This document shows, piece after piece, positions 29,801 to 41,148 of a stretch of DNA of 64,000 nucleotides (its first letter is position 1; each line of letters opens with the position of its first letter). Source of the DNA: Spisula solida (lineage: Eukaryota; Mollusca; Bivalvia; Venerida; Mactridae); NCBI GenBank assembly GCA_947247005.1, contig OX365948.1, forward strand, positions 39,560,601 to 39,624,600, given 5' to 3'. A model generated the notes under the pieces. It worked only from the letters and a program-made list of their open reading frames with translations. It was not told where the DNA came from and ran no database searches. The position numbers were made by a program, and so were the translations under genes.

Positions 29801-29979
29801 ATATAGAGTATTTCATGCAAACATGTAAAATCTACCTCTTGAAAACACAATACATCCGCATCAGTAGTTTTCATGTATTCAATTAAGGCGTTCCGTCTTT
29901 CTATTCGGTTATTTTCTAAGGTTGATAAACCTTTGGCTGTCCACGCATTGTCGTGTAAAACAGTATTGAATGTTAGAAC
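23865..29979 (-). CDS. Endonuclease/exonuclease/phosphatase-fold protein (DNase I / sphingomyelinase-like), 5' end missing
   Basis: Metal-dependent phosphoesterase of the EEP superfamily; the substrate (DNA or phospholipid) cannot be told. Exons: 29979-29836, 29334-29214, 28756-28558, 27496-27346, 26949-26886, 26288-26136, 24872-24715, 24023-23865; all GT-AG, phases consistent, about 382 aa. Signature motifs appear in fold order: VLTFNT (Asn), DVLCFQE (metal-binding Glu), VACSHISFSD (His), LVLLGDLNAG (Asp/Asn), SIDHIFAS (DH) and PLSDHYG (catalytic DH). Exon 3 inserts a cysteine-rich segment of about 65 residues (C-x(4)-C around FADCLSNNC, then a CVTC) between the Glu and His motifs, which is not part of the basic fold. 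The C-terminus is strongly basic (KTRGRKRTHRKKHA). The first exon listed begins in phase 0 and has no start codon, so an upstream exon, perhaps with a signal peptide, is missing; none could be identified between 30 and 36 kb. Confidence 0.8.
24308..24661 (-). repeat. Dispersed repeat family with AGTCCCC/GGGGACT ends, minus-oriented copy
   Basis: Matches the fuller copy at 48989-49570 in reverse complement: GCAAGTCCCCCACCGGTT at one end, CAGGATCCAGATTTTTGACG and TTGTGGGGTTTTCTTTTGTT inside, and CCTATAGTCCCCTCCAG with GACA/GACG tetramers at the other. It is in intron 7 of the phosphatase-fold gene. Confidence 0.7.
25445..25650 (-). pseudogene. DDE transposase relic (Tc1/mariner-like)
   Basis: On the minus strand around 25530-25489 the reading WPLHSPDLNPFGFF matches the hallmark near the last catalytic Asp of Tc1/mariner-type DDE transposases (W-P-x-x-S-P-D-L-N-P). 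It is preceded, with in-frame stops, by a DAAIHF-type segment that corresponds to the preceding catalytic block, and followed, after a stop, by a YGCLEE segment. It is a dead fragment lying in intron 6 of the phosphatase-fold gene. Confidence 0.6.
25685..26055 (+). repeat. Partial copy of the AGTCCCC/GGGGACT repeat family
   Basis: Contains GAAACTTGGTATGTGGATAG, a GGGGGCAATAAGGGGATTATG block (repeated once more about 150 bp on) and the end GGTAGGGGACGTCTG followed by GCTTGTAATTCTTAATTACT. It matches the 3' half of the copy at 48989-49570, with its inner segment duplicated. Confidence 0.65.
26666..26808 (-). other. Possible optional (poison) exon of the phosphatase-fold gene
   Basis: A good acceptor (T-rich run then GCAG) precedes 47 in-frame codons rich in Thr and Ser (QCTTTTTTSISSG) and ending with TGA at 26668-26666. 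It fits the phase-1 donor of the exon at 26949-26886, yet that donor also joins directly in frame to the exon at 26288-26136. If used, it would end the protein before the GDLN and SDHYG motifs. It could equally be a chance frame over a TGG/ACC microsatellite. Confidence 0.3.
27966..28400 (+). mobile_element. Full-length tRNA-derived SINE
   Basis: A tRNA-like head (GGATTTAGCTCAGTG A box; a CTGGACTGTTAATCCAG anticodon-arm hairpin with a GTT anticodon; B box near 28015-28030) is followed by a 300-bp body and a tail AAAAAGGCGCTATATAAATC with TTTATTTATT. The GCGCTATATAAAT tail is common in animal SINEs. It lies in intron 3 of the phosphatase-fold gene (between the exons at 28756-28558 and 27496-27346). 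The acceptor arm does not pair, so I do not call a functional tRNA. Confidence 0.75.
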
Positions 29980-30140
29980 CTGAAATGAAAAAAATGAAAA
30001 AGTTATTATCGACTATTTTGTACAGTCTATTAGTATGTCTATTAGAGGAAATGTTAAGTTAAGTAACGGGGTAGCCTAATTTTCAAAGTGCACAGTGTTT
30101 CCCAAATATATATAGTAGTAATTACAATTGGCATCTTTTC

Positions 30141-30964
30141 GATTGGGCTGTTACTGGAGCAGGTTATAGTCTGGTTCCCGTCCCAAATATTACAGTAGTA
30201 GTACTATAGTCGTGATGTGAGCTTGGGGCGGGAACCAGACAAGGATTGGGCTGTTCCTGGAGCAGGTTATAGTCTGGTTCCCGTCCCAAATATTACAGTA
30301 GTAGTACTATAGTCGTGATGTGAGCTTGGGGCGGGAACCAGACAAGGATTGGGCTGTTCCTGGAGCAGGTTATAGTCTGGTTCCCGTCCCAAATATTACA
30401 GTAGTAGTACTATAGTCGTGATGTGAGCTTGGGGCGGGAACCAGACAAGGATTGGGCTGTTCCTGGAGCAGGTTATAGTCTGGTTCCCGTCCCAAATATT
30501 ACAGTAGTAGTACTATAGTCGTGATGTGAGCTTGGGGCGGGAACCAGACAAGGATTGGGCTGTTCCTGGAGCAGGTTATAGTCTGGTTCCCGTCCCAAAT
30601 ATTACAGTAGTAGTACTATAGTCGTGATGTGAGCTTGGGGCGGGAACCAGACAAGGATTGGGCTGTTCCTGGAGCAGGTTATAGTCTGGTTCCCGTCCCA
30701 AATATTACAGTAGTAGTACTATAGTCGTGATGTGAGCTTGGGGTGGGAACCAGACAAGGATTGGGCTGTTCCTGGAGCAGGTTATAGTCTGGTTCCCGTC
30801 CCAAATATTACAGTAGTAGTACTATAGTCGTGATGTGAGCTTGGGGTGGGAACCAGACAAGGATTGGGCTGTTCCTGGAGCAGGTTATAGTCTGGTTCAC
30901 GTCCCAAATATTACAGTAGTAGTACTATAGTCGTGATGTGATCTTGGGGCGGGAACCAGACAAG
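30141..30964. repeat. Eight tandem 103-bp units, each with an internal hairpin
   Basis: Units start with GATTGGGCTGTT at 30141, 30244, 30347, 30450, 30553, 30656, 30759 and 30862; the period is exactly 103 and only a handful of substitutions separate the units. Each contains TCTGGTTCCCGTCCCA and, about 50 bases on, its inverse TGGGGCGGGAACCAGA. The sequence after the last unit (CCTGCTCCACGAAACAGC) is the inverse of the unit start (GCTGTTCCTGGAGCAGG), so one inverted-repeat element seems to have expanded internally. Confidence 0.9.
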
Positions 30965-33900
30965 GACCTGCTCCACGAAACAGCACAGCACAGTTGAAAA
31001 AGCCTATTATATATAAGTATTAAAACATATAGTTGTGACGATTTTTTCAAATCATTTGGGAACACAAACAGTGTCTTTTAATATTTCATAATTTGATCGA
31101 CACCTGTAATTTAGCACCTTTAAGATGTGTTGTAACACCGCAACGTATAATTTCCTTTACCGTCATTCAGTTTATTAACAATATCCATTCATGATCGAGT
31201 ACCATGATAAAACAATTGAGTAAAAAATCAAAGCGCTGTACATATGAAGTATTTATAACGAAGCTAGCTCAATAAATAATAATTATACTACGATGCCTGA
31301 TTTTTACCAACTTTGTCCTGTGGTAGTGGTACAGATGCCAGATTGGTGACCGATTAAAAATGGACAACAAACCAGAACGCTGACCCGTGCCACTATCACA
31401 GTACGAAGTTGGCAAAATCAGCCACTGTAAATAGTTTGTTTTCCCATTTTCTGAGCTTACTTCGTTTACACATGATACATCGCATTGATTTATTGATAAT
31501 TGATGCTCACAGTATGCATTTTAATTATCAAACATTTCGTATTAATTTGTTATGCTATAATATCCACTAAACAAAATATCAACGTAATAAAACTTTTAAA
31601 TGCGTTTAAAAATAGAAAACAATAAACTTGATGTTTAAAAATGATAAAAATAAGGTTATCTAAATGAAAATGTTTGTACAAATGACCTTCGTGTATAACT
31701 GGACAAAGGACTACTTAAAATGGACTGTAATTGGATGTTTTACCTTGAAGGGTACGAAGGGATTATTCAAAGGACATGGAGGGTTCCTTTTCCTGCCCTC
31801 CGTTTTTGTTGGTAAGCAACCTATCACTAGAAGTAACACTTTCAGTATACAAATTGACCACACCATGGTAACAAAGTTAAAATACGACTCTATAACTGCA
31901 ATAAATAGTTTAAATAATTTAAGCATATTGTATAGTCATATATATGTACATGTAATTACACCTGTTCAGCATATATACTTCGTGGCACGTACATTGCTTA
32001 TTAGCGAAAGGGTTGAATCACAAGGCTTTACAACTTACAGCTCTCCCCTGAAGAATTAAGTAAACAAGAAAAGCATTGAGGTTGTTTCATCTCAAAATGC
32101 AGGTGTAATGTGCTCTGCTAAGGTAAAAGTTAAGGTGGAACGCACACCTTTAATCTAACGATCGAATTTTCCTCGAAACATCTTAAAATGACAGAACAAT
32201 CTTCTATACCAGCATTGAAATCATAAAAATGATATGTCACCTGATTGTTTTCGAGATACATGGCTCTCTAATGACCTACCATTGTATTTTGTTTATTTCA
32301 TCTTTTTCTTGCATATATGGCACTATCATGCTCATTTTAAGATTTTTATTACATGAAACCACTTTTAAACAAAGCATATTTTGTTTGTTCATTGGTCATT
32401 CCTATTGACATAAGCCACAATTCCAGCTGCCTGGTAAACAAAGTGTGATCTTCAAATGAACGTCAAAAAATATCAAACGATCGGAAATAATTTAAATTGG
32501 ATATAAGTTGAGAATCAAATAGAACACCAGCTTAGTCAAATAAAAAGTACGGGTCACCAGCCTTTTTTGGAAGCTATTCATCAAAAAGGACTAATTTTGA
32601 ATAATTGCATAAAATTAACCTAATTTGCATATTGGAATGAAATAAAATTTTATTAAAATATTTCAAAGTGTAGCTACTACATATAACTAAATAATGCACT
32701 ACATATTCTATATAAGCATATGCATTTGAACACTTGTAGTTACTTATTGTACACCCAAATAATTCACATTTTGCCGTTCCCCACCCACTTTTCATACATG
32801 CAAAAAATAAAAAGTTAAAAATATCTATTTTGTGCACTAGTATTATGTTTATTGTCATAAATAAATATTCATATGCGATCATTGAAACTAAAATTCATGT
32901 TTGTTCTTGTCTAATACGAGTTTGAAATTTCGCACATGCGCACAATGTAGCTCGGGCCTCTTAAGCCACATGTTATGACCACTGGTGTCAGACGTGTTGA
33001 TTTGGTTCCAAACTAGATCATGAATAAATTACATCCAAATATACGTCAAAAATACCATAAACGACCAAAAAACGTATCAATGAACACAAAATGTATTAAT
33101 GCGCCAGGCACAAATTTCATGTTAAGAATAAAGATCATTTATGAAATATACATGTTGTATTTATTTTAAAAAACTACATTTGTATATAGAACACTACTTA
33201 CATGTTTTAGTGATTACGAACGTTTGATATCATTCAGTTCACACAAACTCTGAAAAATGTTCACAGTAGAGTGGTAAACAAATATCTTAGTCATGAGACA
33301 TATCACAAAGTACTTTAGTTCACGATATATCATAAATCAATCATTTTGTTTACCTCGTCAATTTAAAGTTTCTGGTCTAGCTCGCAACATAGACATTAAT
33401 CACGGTGATTCATTAAAACACACTTGAATAACAACATAGTTTTAAATAACCTACTACACGAAGATATATTTTACTTCTAGGATTTCCTCAAAATATTTAA
33501 ATGAAGATTGTTTTATCTTTATATCTGTTTCTTTTTCTTTTTATTGAGGTTAGTTTGTCTGTTAATTATACCGTTTTCTTTAACTGTCGTTGGAATCCTC
33601 AGTTTTGGAATGTTAATACTCTAATAATAATAATAATAATAATATATCATAACGTTTTTATTTTCTGTGGATAGCATAATTGGCAAACCGATTTTCCTTA
33701 TGGTCCACATTAACACCTGGATCAGATGTTCGGTTGTAAACAGTCATAAACAACAATGTTGATATTATGATTTTTAAATGTATTGGCAATACATGTTGTA
33801 CTTATGAAATATCAGTAAAATTCCACTTTAAATAATTGCTTTTAAATGAAGAAAATGTCCTAGCAGTTTGCTCTGATTTTGGAAGATTATTCCACAGTTT

Positions 33901-34820
33901 TGCACCGGAGTAAGAAAATGAATTTTCTTGAGAATTCAATTCTTTGTTTTGGAACATGAAGTATATTTTGCACTGAATATCTTAAGTTGATATTATGTTT
34001 GTCATGAGTGTATTGAAAGGTTTCCATGTATTCAGGAGATTGGTCATGTAATGCTTTATACATTAATACAGATTTTTGTATTCAACTCTATCACTGAATT
34101 TTAGCCATCCAAGTTCTAAGCAAAGTTCTTAATTCTTGTGATGGTGCTGCATGACCACCAATGGAATAGCTAAAATATTTGTTGATGGGTGGCCCCTCGT
34201 AACAGGTCAGTTAGATAAAATTGTGAAGGGTCTGATCATGTGACATAATATGCAAGGTCTTTGTATACATGTTTTGTAATAGGGAGCTTTGGTTTCAGGT
34301 GGTCCTTAATACAAGGTTTACTATGCCTATTATATTTTATGTTTTTACATTCCAGTTTCACTCAATCCTAAGACGAAAGACTGAACACATAGAGGCCTAT
34401 GAACAGAATCATGGCGGTAAATGAAAAGATTTACGAAGAAATCTCCAGTGGATGAAATGAATGCGTCCATGTGTTAATATTATTAAAATAAATAAACAAT
34501 GTGTAACTACTTATCAGTTTTGATTCATTATTATAATTTATTATGTCACTAATTGGAAGTAAACAGCAGAAATGAGTATTAAAAACACCAAACACGTGGT
34601 CTTAATATCGAGTTTTTTACTGTATGTAGTAAAGTGTTGTAAGGTAGTTTGAGGTGGGAAATACTGGGATAATAACCATTCGGGAAAGCCAGACTGGGGA
34701 CATGTCTTCGTTATCATAAGATATATTTGGAAGAACAAGAACTTCTGTCTATCCACAAAACTCTGCAACTTCATTGTCATCTCTGTCTTTCTTTACGACT
34801 CAAAAGAAGTGGAGATACAC
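30965..34820. other. AT-rich region without a recognisable gene
   Basis: Contains the inverted repeat at 31296-31424, an AAT/ATA microsatellite near 33620-33645 and unassigned sequence. A stretch at about 33860-34170 (TTCCACAGTTTTGCACCGGA) resembles repeat-derived sequence but cannot be named. A short signal-peptide-like frame at about 33502-33549 (plus) is followed by GTTAGT but has no partner exon. Confidence 0.4.
31296..31424. mobile_element. Small inverted-repeat element (MITE-like)
   Basis: CCTGATTTTTACCAACTTTG at the left and CGAAGTTGGCAAAATCAGCC at the right are imperfect inverses, extending inward over GTGGTAGTGGTAC / GTGCCACTATCAC. About 130 bp, non-coding. Confidence 0.65.
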
Positions 34821-34823
34821 CAA

Positions 34824-34910
34824 TGAATGGATGGATGGATGGATGGATGGATGGACGGACGGACGGACGGACGGACGGACGGACGGACGGACGGACGGAC
34901 GGATGGATGG
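34824..34910. repeat. GGAT/GGAC tetranucleotide microsatellite
   Basis: Six or more GGAT repeats run into about twelve GGAC repeats and return to GGAT. Confidence 0.95.
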
Positions 34911-35754
34911 AACTATTAATGTTAGTATATACGTGTATTTTGCTGTAGTCTAATTATAAAATTCAAACTTCAACCCACAATTGCTAATGCTTGCAAGCCA
35001 GGCGATCTATACCCAACTGGGCTAACCGAGCTAGCATTTGTCCCCTCACTCTATACTGGCTCATGAATCACTACAACACAAAACGCCCAAAAATGACAAT
35101 TTTTCAGCAAGGTTTTTATTTCTGATAAATTTCACTACATTCATTATTACAAACAGCACTAAACTACACAGAAACATTAAGATTTTATCGAATAGGGCTA
35201 TCCTACTTACTTGGAGAATTGCAAAGGGAGACTACTGTGTTGATAATTTAGTACTCTGTGGCCTAAACGTAACGGAAACCGGAAACTAATTTCTCGAGTA
35301 TGCGTACTACGAACAGTCAATGTTTTGACTCAAAACACAATTTTTTAGTAGAGATGAGATTTAATTTAGTGAATCATACCAGCATGTAAAACTGGTAAGT
35401 TGTTTAGTTACTTTAATGCCAAATCTTCAAACATATGTCAGTTATTTAGATATTGGTGATGGAGAAATCGTTTTGACGATTGATTTTTAGTTCGATCCAC
35501 TTGTCAAAAAATTATAAATTGGGAGTGCACAAAAAGTCATAAACTTACGGAACGATCTTAAGGCATGTTTGGAAAAAAATGTCATTTATGAGAATTTCTA
35601 TTTCTTATCACAGATAAAGCCATATATATGATAAAACTACTTCAAATTGAATCAAACAGAACTGGTCAAATTTTCTTATTTCACTTTCAGCCCAAAGATT
35701 TAAAAATATGTTTTAAGATCTTTCTTCAGCCTCGTAAAGAAAATGATTAGCAAT
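34911..35754. other. Spacer with one decayed tRNA-like segment
   Basis: On the minus strand at about 35030-34975, TAGCTCGGTTAGCCCAGTTG resembles a pol III A box, followed by CTTGCAAG (anticodon-like TGC) and a decayed B box (GTGGGTTGAAGTTTG). The rest shows nothing recognisable. Confidence 0.35.
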
Positions 35755-37275
35755 TCCGGTTTTCCTGTCTAAGGCCTCGTGTCAGTGATTGGCAAGCCCG
35801 GTTTTCCTGTCTAAGGCCTCATGTCAGTTATTGGCAAACCCAAACCCAGTTTTCCTGGCTAAGGCCCAGTTTCAGTCATTGACAAGCTGGTTTGTCCTGG
35901 CTAAGGCTTCGTTTCACTCATTGACAAGCCCTGTTTTCCTGGCAAAGGCCCTGTTTCAGTCATTGACAAGCCCAGTTTCCTGGCTAAGGCCTCATGTCAG
36001 TAAGTGACAAGCCCAACACCAGTTTTCCTGGCTAAGGCTTCGTATCACTCATTGACAAGCCCGGTTTTCCTGGCTAAGGCTTTGTTTCAGTCATTGACAA
36101 GCCCTATTTCCTGGCTAAGACCTCATGTCAATTATTGACAAGCCAAACCCCAGTTTTCCTGGCTAAGGCCTCGTGTCAGTTATTGACAAGCCTGGTTTCC
36201 TGGCTAAGGCCTCATTTCAGTCATTGACAATCCTGGTTTTCCTTGCTAAGGCTTTATTTCACTCATTGACAAGCCCGGTTTTCCTGGCTAGGACCTCATG
36301 TCAGTTATTGACAAGCCAGGTTTCCTGGCTAAGGCCTCGTTTCAGTCATTGACAAGGTTTCACTCATTGATAATCCCAGGTTTCTGGTTAAGGCCCCGTG
36401 TCAGTCATTGAAAGCTCAGTTTTCCTGTCTAAGGCCTTGTGGCAGTCATTGACAAGCCCTGTTTTCCTGGCAAAGGCCCTGTGTCAGTCATTGACAAGCC
36501 CGGTTTCCTGGCTAAGGCCTCATGTCAGTTACTGACAAGCCTAACCCCAGTTTTCCTGGCTAAGGCTTCGTATCACTCATTGACAAGCCCGGTTTTCATG
36601 GCTAAGGCTTTGTTTCAGTCATTGACAAGCCCTATTTCCTGGCTAAGACCTCATGTCAGTTATTGACAAGCCCAACCCCAGTTTTCCTGGCTAAGGCCTC
36701 ATGTCAGTTATTGACAAGCCTGGTTTCCTGGCTAAGGCTTCATTTCAGTCATTGACAATCCCGGTTTTCCTTGCTAACAGCTAAGGCTTTATTTCACTCA
36801 TTGACAAGCCCGGTTTTCCTGGCTAGGACCTCATGTCAGTTATTGACAAGCCCGGTTTCCTGGCTAAGGCCTCGTTTCTGTCATTGACAAGGTTTCACTC
36901 ATTGACAATCCCAGGTTTCTGGTTAAGGCCCCTTGTCAGTCATTGAAAGCTCAGTTTTCCTGTCTAAGGCCTTGTGGCAGTCATTGACAAGCCCGGTTTT
37001 CCTGGCTAAGGCCTTGTGTTAGTTATTTACAAGCCCGGTTTTCCTGGCTAAGGCCTCTAGTGAGTCATTAACAAGCCTGGTTTTCTTGGCGAACTTCCAA
37101 GTGTCAGTCTCAGTCATTGACAAGCCTGGTTTTCCTGGCTAAGGTCTTGTGTCAGTCATTGACAAGCCTGGTTTTCCTGGCTAAGGCCCGTGTCAGTCAT
37201 TGACAAGCTCGGTTTTCCTGGCGACAAAGGCCCATATCAGTTTTAACAAGCCCTGTTTTCCTGGCGAAAAAAACA
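35755..37275. repeat. Degenerate satellite of about 42-bp units with a ~530-bp higher-order repeat
   Basis: The unit is close to CATTGACAAGCCCGGTTTTC followed by CTGGCTAAGGCCTCGTGTCAGT. Roughly 35 units are present. Rare variants recur at a fixed offset (GGCAAAGGCC at 35941 and 36469; CAAGGTTTCACTCATTGA at 36353 and 36888), showing that a block of about 530 bp was duplicated in tandem. Confidence 0.85.
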
Positions 37276-37319
37276 CATTTTACATGTAGTTATCAACAAT
37301 CCCAGTTTTACTGGATTCG

Positions 37320-37505
37320 ATATTGGGTCGTCCGGGGTAAAAAAACTAGCTCGATTATTAAGTCAACTCATCGAAAAACATTGTGTAGTCACTAGAGGTC
37401 ACATTTTGGCCTAATCTTTATAAAAGTTGGCCACATTTATCATTTCAACAATTTGATACTGAGTCAAAGACTGATCACCTGAGGTCGAATCATAGAATGA
37501 CAGGT
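37320..37505. repeat. Internal fragment of the AGCTCACCTG repeat family
   Basis: ATTGGGTCGTCCGGGGT, CATTGTGTAGTCACTAGAGG and TTTTGGCCTAATCTTTAT match the 145-bp internal units of the copy at 46438-47382. The ends are missing. Confidence 0.7.
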
Positions 37506-38180
37506 TTGTATTGTTCATTCATCCAAAAGACAGCCGTCGGGTACTTTGCATATGTAGAATAGGTGACAGGGGTTCCACTAGCTTCTGAATCTGAAGGGTT
37601 ATTTTGATACTTTTGACTAAATTCTACCTTTTAATAGGCAAAATACCCATGATTTTAAGAGTAAATGACCCTCCAAACCAAAATCTTTAGGGTAAAAATG
37701 TGGCTTTTTGGAAATTTAAATTGCCACTAAGATTTATCAGCAGTTCAGCTCTCTTACTACCTGAGTCAACCTGGAAGCTGTGTAATATCTATCAACTTCT
37801 TCCTTTTAAAAACCATTCAGATGAATCTGAATCTGCCATACTAATATTTTAGTGTTTGCTCAACTTTTTTTTACCAATCAGCAGGCTGGGTTTCTGTTGT
37901 CTAATCCCTGAAGAATGTTCTAAAAGAGTTATTCCCCTTTCCTGACTTAGAATGTTACACAAAAATGTCAATTCCTCAAGGACTGTAAAAGGTATTCACT
38001 TGAAACTCAACACAGTTATTGACCATCAGTAAGGGAGTGCGTACTGACAAGGCTGGCAACCCTGTGGCTTATATTTATGAGTTATCTGCCCTTGTTACTA
38101 TTATAATTTTCACTCACACAGGGCTCTCACTACACCATTGGGACTGGGGCCAGGGGCCCTCAGGGTAGGGGAATTTTGCG

Positions 38181-38536
38181 TCATCAGTGATTTTTTTGCC
38201 TCTTTGGGAGAGGGTCCAGGTCCGTTCAGATTGGAAATTTTCGCGTCGTGACAACTTGAAATAAGGAATTTCCATGAAGTAGAAAGGCCAAATAAAACAG
38301 AAAAAGAGATTACATGTGAATGTTTACTGGTTTCTTTGAGCTTTTATGCTTGACCTCTTGTCAAAAATATTCATAACTTTATCATTTTATGTTCGATTTT
38401 GAACATTATTTTTTTTAATTGTTTATTGGGAATTTCTCCAATCAAATTTGGGAAAATTATAGCCTATTTGCAATTGGAAAAGGGTCCGTTTTCCGGACCC
38501 TAATATTTTTAAAAGAAGGAAAAAATCACTGGTCAT
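38181..38536. mobile_element. MITE-like unit with CAGTGATTTTTTT ends
   Basis: ATCAGTGATTTTTTTGCC at the left is matched by GAAAAAATCACTGGT at the right. The interior has GGGTCCGTTTTCCGGACCC, itself a palindrome. A related unit is at 39895-40263. Confidence 0.55.
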
Positions 38537-39894
38537 TTTGAAGAAAAAGGGGGAATTTTGTCTTTTATAAAAACTAGCACTATGATATTATATTTTAAAA
38601 AGGACAACATACTAGTATTTACTACATACAAATTGCCAATTCCAATATATATTATGGCCTTTTCAAAATATAAAATTGAGGACTGTTGGAAAAATCTTCA
38701 TTTATCTATTTAGAATCGTACGATGTAATGATCATGTCAGTTAGGTTGCTTTCACCTCTGCATGATCACATGATGATAAATTTCTATTACTTTAGCTATG
38801 CAGTGCTATTATTAGTATGCTATGTTATGCATGTATGTTACCTGACTCACTGTCATTTTCCATTTGTTTTGGAATTTGCTACATTTGTATATAGGGTGCA
38901 GGTGCTTAATGGATTAATTGGGAGCGCAGCAGGTTTATCACGGAATTGTGAGATGTTAAATACTCTGCTTCCATCAAATAATAAGCTTTTTTCAGTTTTG
39001 AATTAGGCATGCAATAAAACATTGTTTGTTTCCCCTCTCTACCAAAGTTGCCCCCCAAAATTGTCCCTACCGAACAATTTTATTGAGAAGATTTCGCAGA
39101 GAATTTAAATTTTAATCTTAAAAAAATTAGGACTGAAATTAGTGAAAAGTTGTTCAATAGTAATTCTGTAAAAGTATGAAGTTTTAAAAAAACGCTGTAT
39201 AATTTATAATCCATGTATAAATGTACAAATTATTCCGTAAAATCCTCATTATAAATTTCGGTCACAAAAATTAAGACAACTTTTGATAGATACTTATATT
39301 AGATATTTTCAGAATTCCACCTGTTTTGTGCAGCATTTTCCAAACTCTTTCAAATGGGCAAATAAAAATACAACTTCAGAGACATTAAAATTTTGAACTG
39401 TGGTTGCTATTTCTCCTACCTACATTGTAGTTACCCAACCGTAAATAACAAAACAACTAATTTTTTTTTAGGCCTTAAGATCTATATAACTTACTAATAG
39501 TCAATGGGAGTACATCTTTTTCTCTCTGTTATTGTGTTTTAATGTGCAGACGTAATATAATTGAAAGCTTTTAAAGTCTTTGAGTAAACTGGGGATAAGA
39601 ATTGTGATGTCTGACGTACGCCTCTTTCTTCAGTTTTAATGCACTATAGCCACATAAACTGTTTGTCTTAGCACGGTTTCTCAAGAAGTTTTTTCACTTC
39701 CTAATCAATTTAGCTAGTTCCGTGCTTAAGGCTCATATGTAAGCATGAACACCGCATAAATGGCCTTCCATATTTGGCTTCATTCATCATTTTCACATTA
39801 GCTGTCAGTTAAATGTGATAACTAAAGAAACAATCAAATTATTAATAAAAATTCTAGCTTCAACCTCTGTTTTATACAGAAGGTAAATGGACCA

Positions 39895-40263
39895 TAGTCA
39901 GTGATTTTTTGGGCTATTTTTAGGGCCAAATACAGGCACCTTACCCTAGCAAAATAACCTCCATTTTTCCCAAAAAATCATAACTTTTTCCCAAAAAGTA
40001 TGCATATCTTCCCCTTTTGTGCAAGCTGGTTTCAAAGCAACTACAATATAGCTGTTTTAAAGTCAAAACAATAGATTTTCATACTTGCAAGTCGCTGCCA
40101 CATATGACTAGAATATTATCAGTAGAAAATAGCAAAATAGGAACAATTAATAACCAAAACAATCTTTTTTAATAAATCCCAATTTTGCGAATTGTTGCAC
40201 TAAAATTTCCCAATTTTAAAGGCACAGGCTGTTAATTTTTTTTCAAGAAAAATCACTGATAGT
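39895..40263. mobile_element. MITE-like unit with CAGTGATTTTTT ends, second copy
   Basis: TAGTCAGTGATTTTTTGGG at the left and AAGAAAAATCACTGATAG at the right are inverted. The interior is rich in TTTCCC runs (CATTTTTCCCAAAAAATC). Non-coding. Confidence 0.6.
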
Positions 40264-41148
40264 CGATAGTGTAGTTGTGTGTGGGGAAGGTTGGGGAGGT
40301 TTCCACCATCAAAGTAAATGCTTCACCGGCAAACATTAGAACGATGACTTGACTAAATAATTGAAATAATATGTATACAAATTTTCTTAAAAAGCATTTC
40401 TGACTGGCATAGGTATTTGTAGATTATTTTTATAAAATGTGAAAACTTGTCAGCATGAGGTGGATTATTCAGCTCTCATTATAAATTAAAGAATGCTTTG
40501 TTGCATGGGTACTTAAATGTGATACACATGTGCACTGATTCAAATGTACACAATGTATTTTTGTGAGAATTGATTTTATAGCAAGTTGAGTGTATAGTCA
40601 AGGAATTTTATGGTATTTTAATCGTTTCATAACTTTATAAAATTTCATTCCAGTCTGAACCATGTTGATGCTGATTATAATGTTTTATTTAAAGAGGGGC
40701 ATAAGAGTATAGAAGAGGCATAGACATAGAAAGATTGGTACACTAAACCTTCAACATCAAAGATTTAATTCAATTTTATCATAATCTAATGAACACATTT
40801 TTCTGAAATTCTGTACAAAAGTATTGATCAGTGTATTTTCTGACATTCGTGAAAAAATGAAGTTAATACAAATGTACTCAATCTGGAAGTGTACTTTTCA
40901 GAAAAAAAGTTTATATTGTCTGCTACAGCATTGAATTTATCTCCTAGATGATTGGCAGGTGCACTATTGACTAAGAACAAATGACTGCCTAGCTAGTGTG
41001 TGAGTCAAAACTTTAGTAGGTTTAGATATCAAAATGAGCAGATAGCTGTAACCTTCTCCACACATTGTCTACCAATATGCTTAATTGTCTGTCGGTTGGT
41101 CAATGAACCTCTTCCGACCTTTAAGAAATGAATTCAATGTTGCTTTTT

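Larger units (their letters stand above)
37506..41148. other. Upstream region of FAM135 with two MITE-like units
   Basis: Holds MITE-like units at 38181-38536 and 39895-40263 (listed separately). Everything else is AT-rich without recognised exons. Any non-coding first exon and promoter of FAM135 may lie here, but I could not place them. Confidence 0.4.

Noticed and set aside
30141..30964. CRISPR array
   Set aside because: Whole 103-bp units are nearly identical with no variable spacers, in a eukaryotic genome.
31664..32059. Plus-strand open frame of 131 codons
   Set aside because: No domain, no splice support, AT-rich composition and no homology I recognise; treated as chance.
33502..33549. 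Signal-peptide-like frame MKIVLSLYLFLFLFIE followed by a GTTAGT donor on plus
   Set aside because: No downstream plus-strand exon continues it, and T-rich DNA readily gives such hydrophobic frames. It is on the wrong strand for the phosphatase-fold gene.
35789..36666. Plus-strand open frames with repeated SPVFLAKA
   Set aside because: Readings of the degenerate 42-bp satellite, interrupted by stops and length changes.
38686..39006. Plus-strand open frame of 106 codons upstream of FAM135
   Set aside because: No recognisable domain or splice link to the FAM135 exon at 41929.
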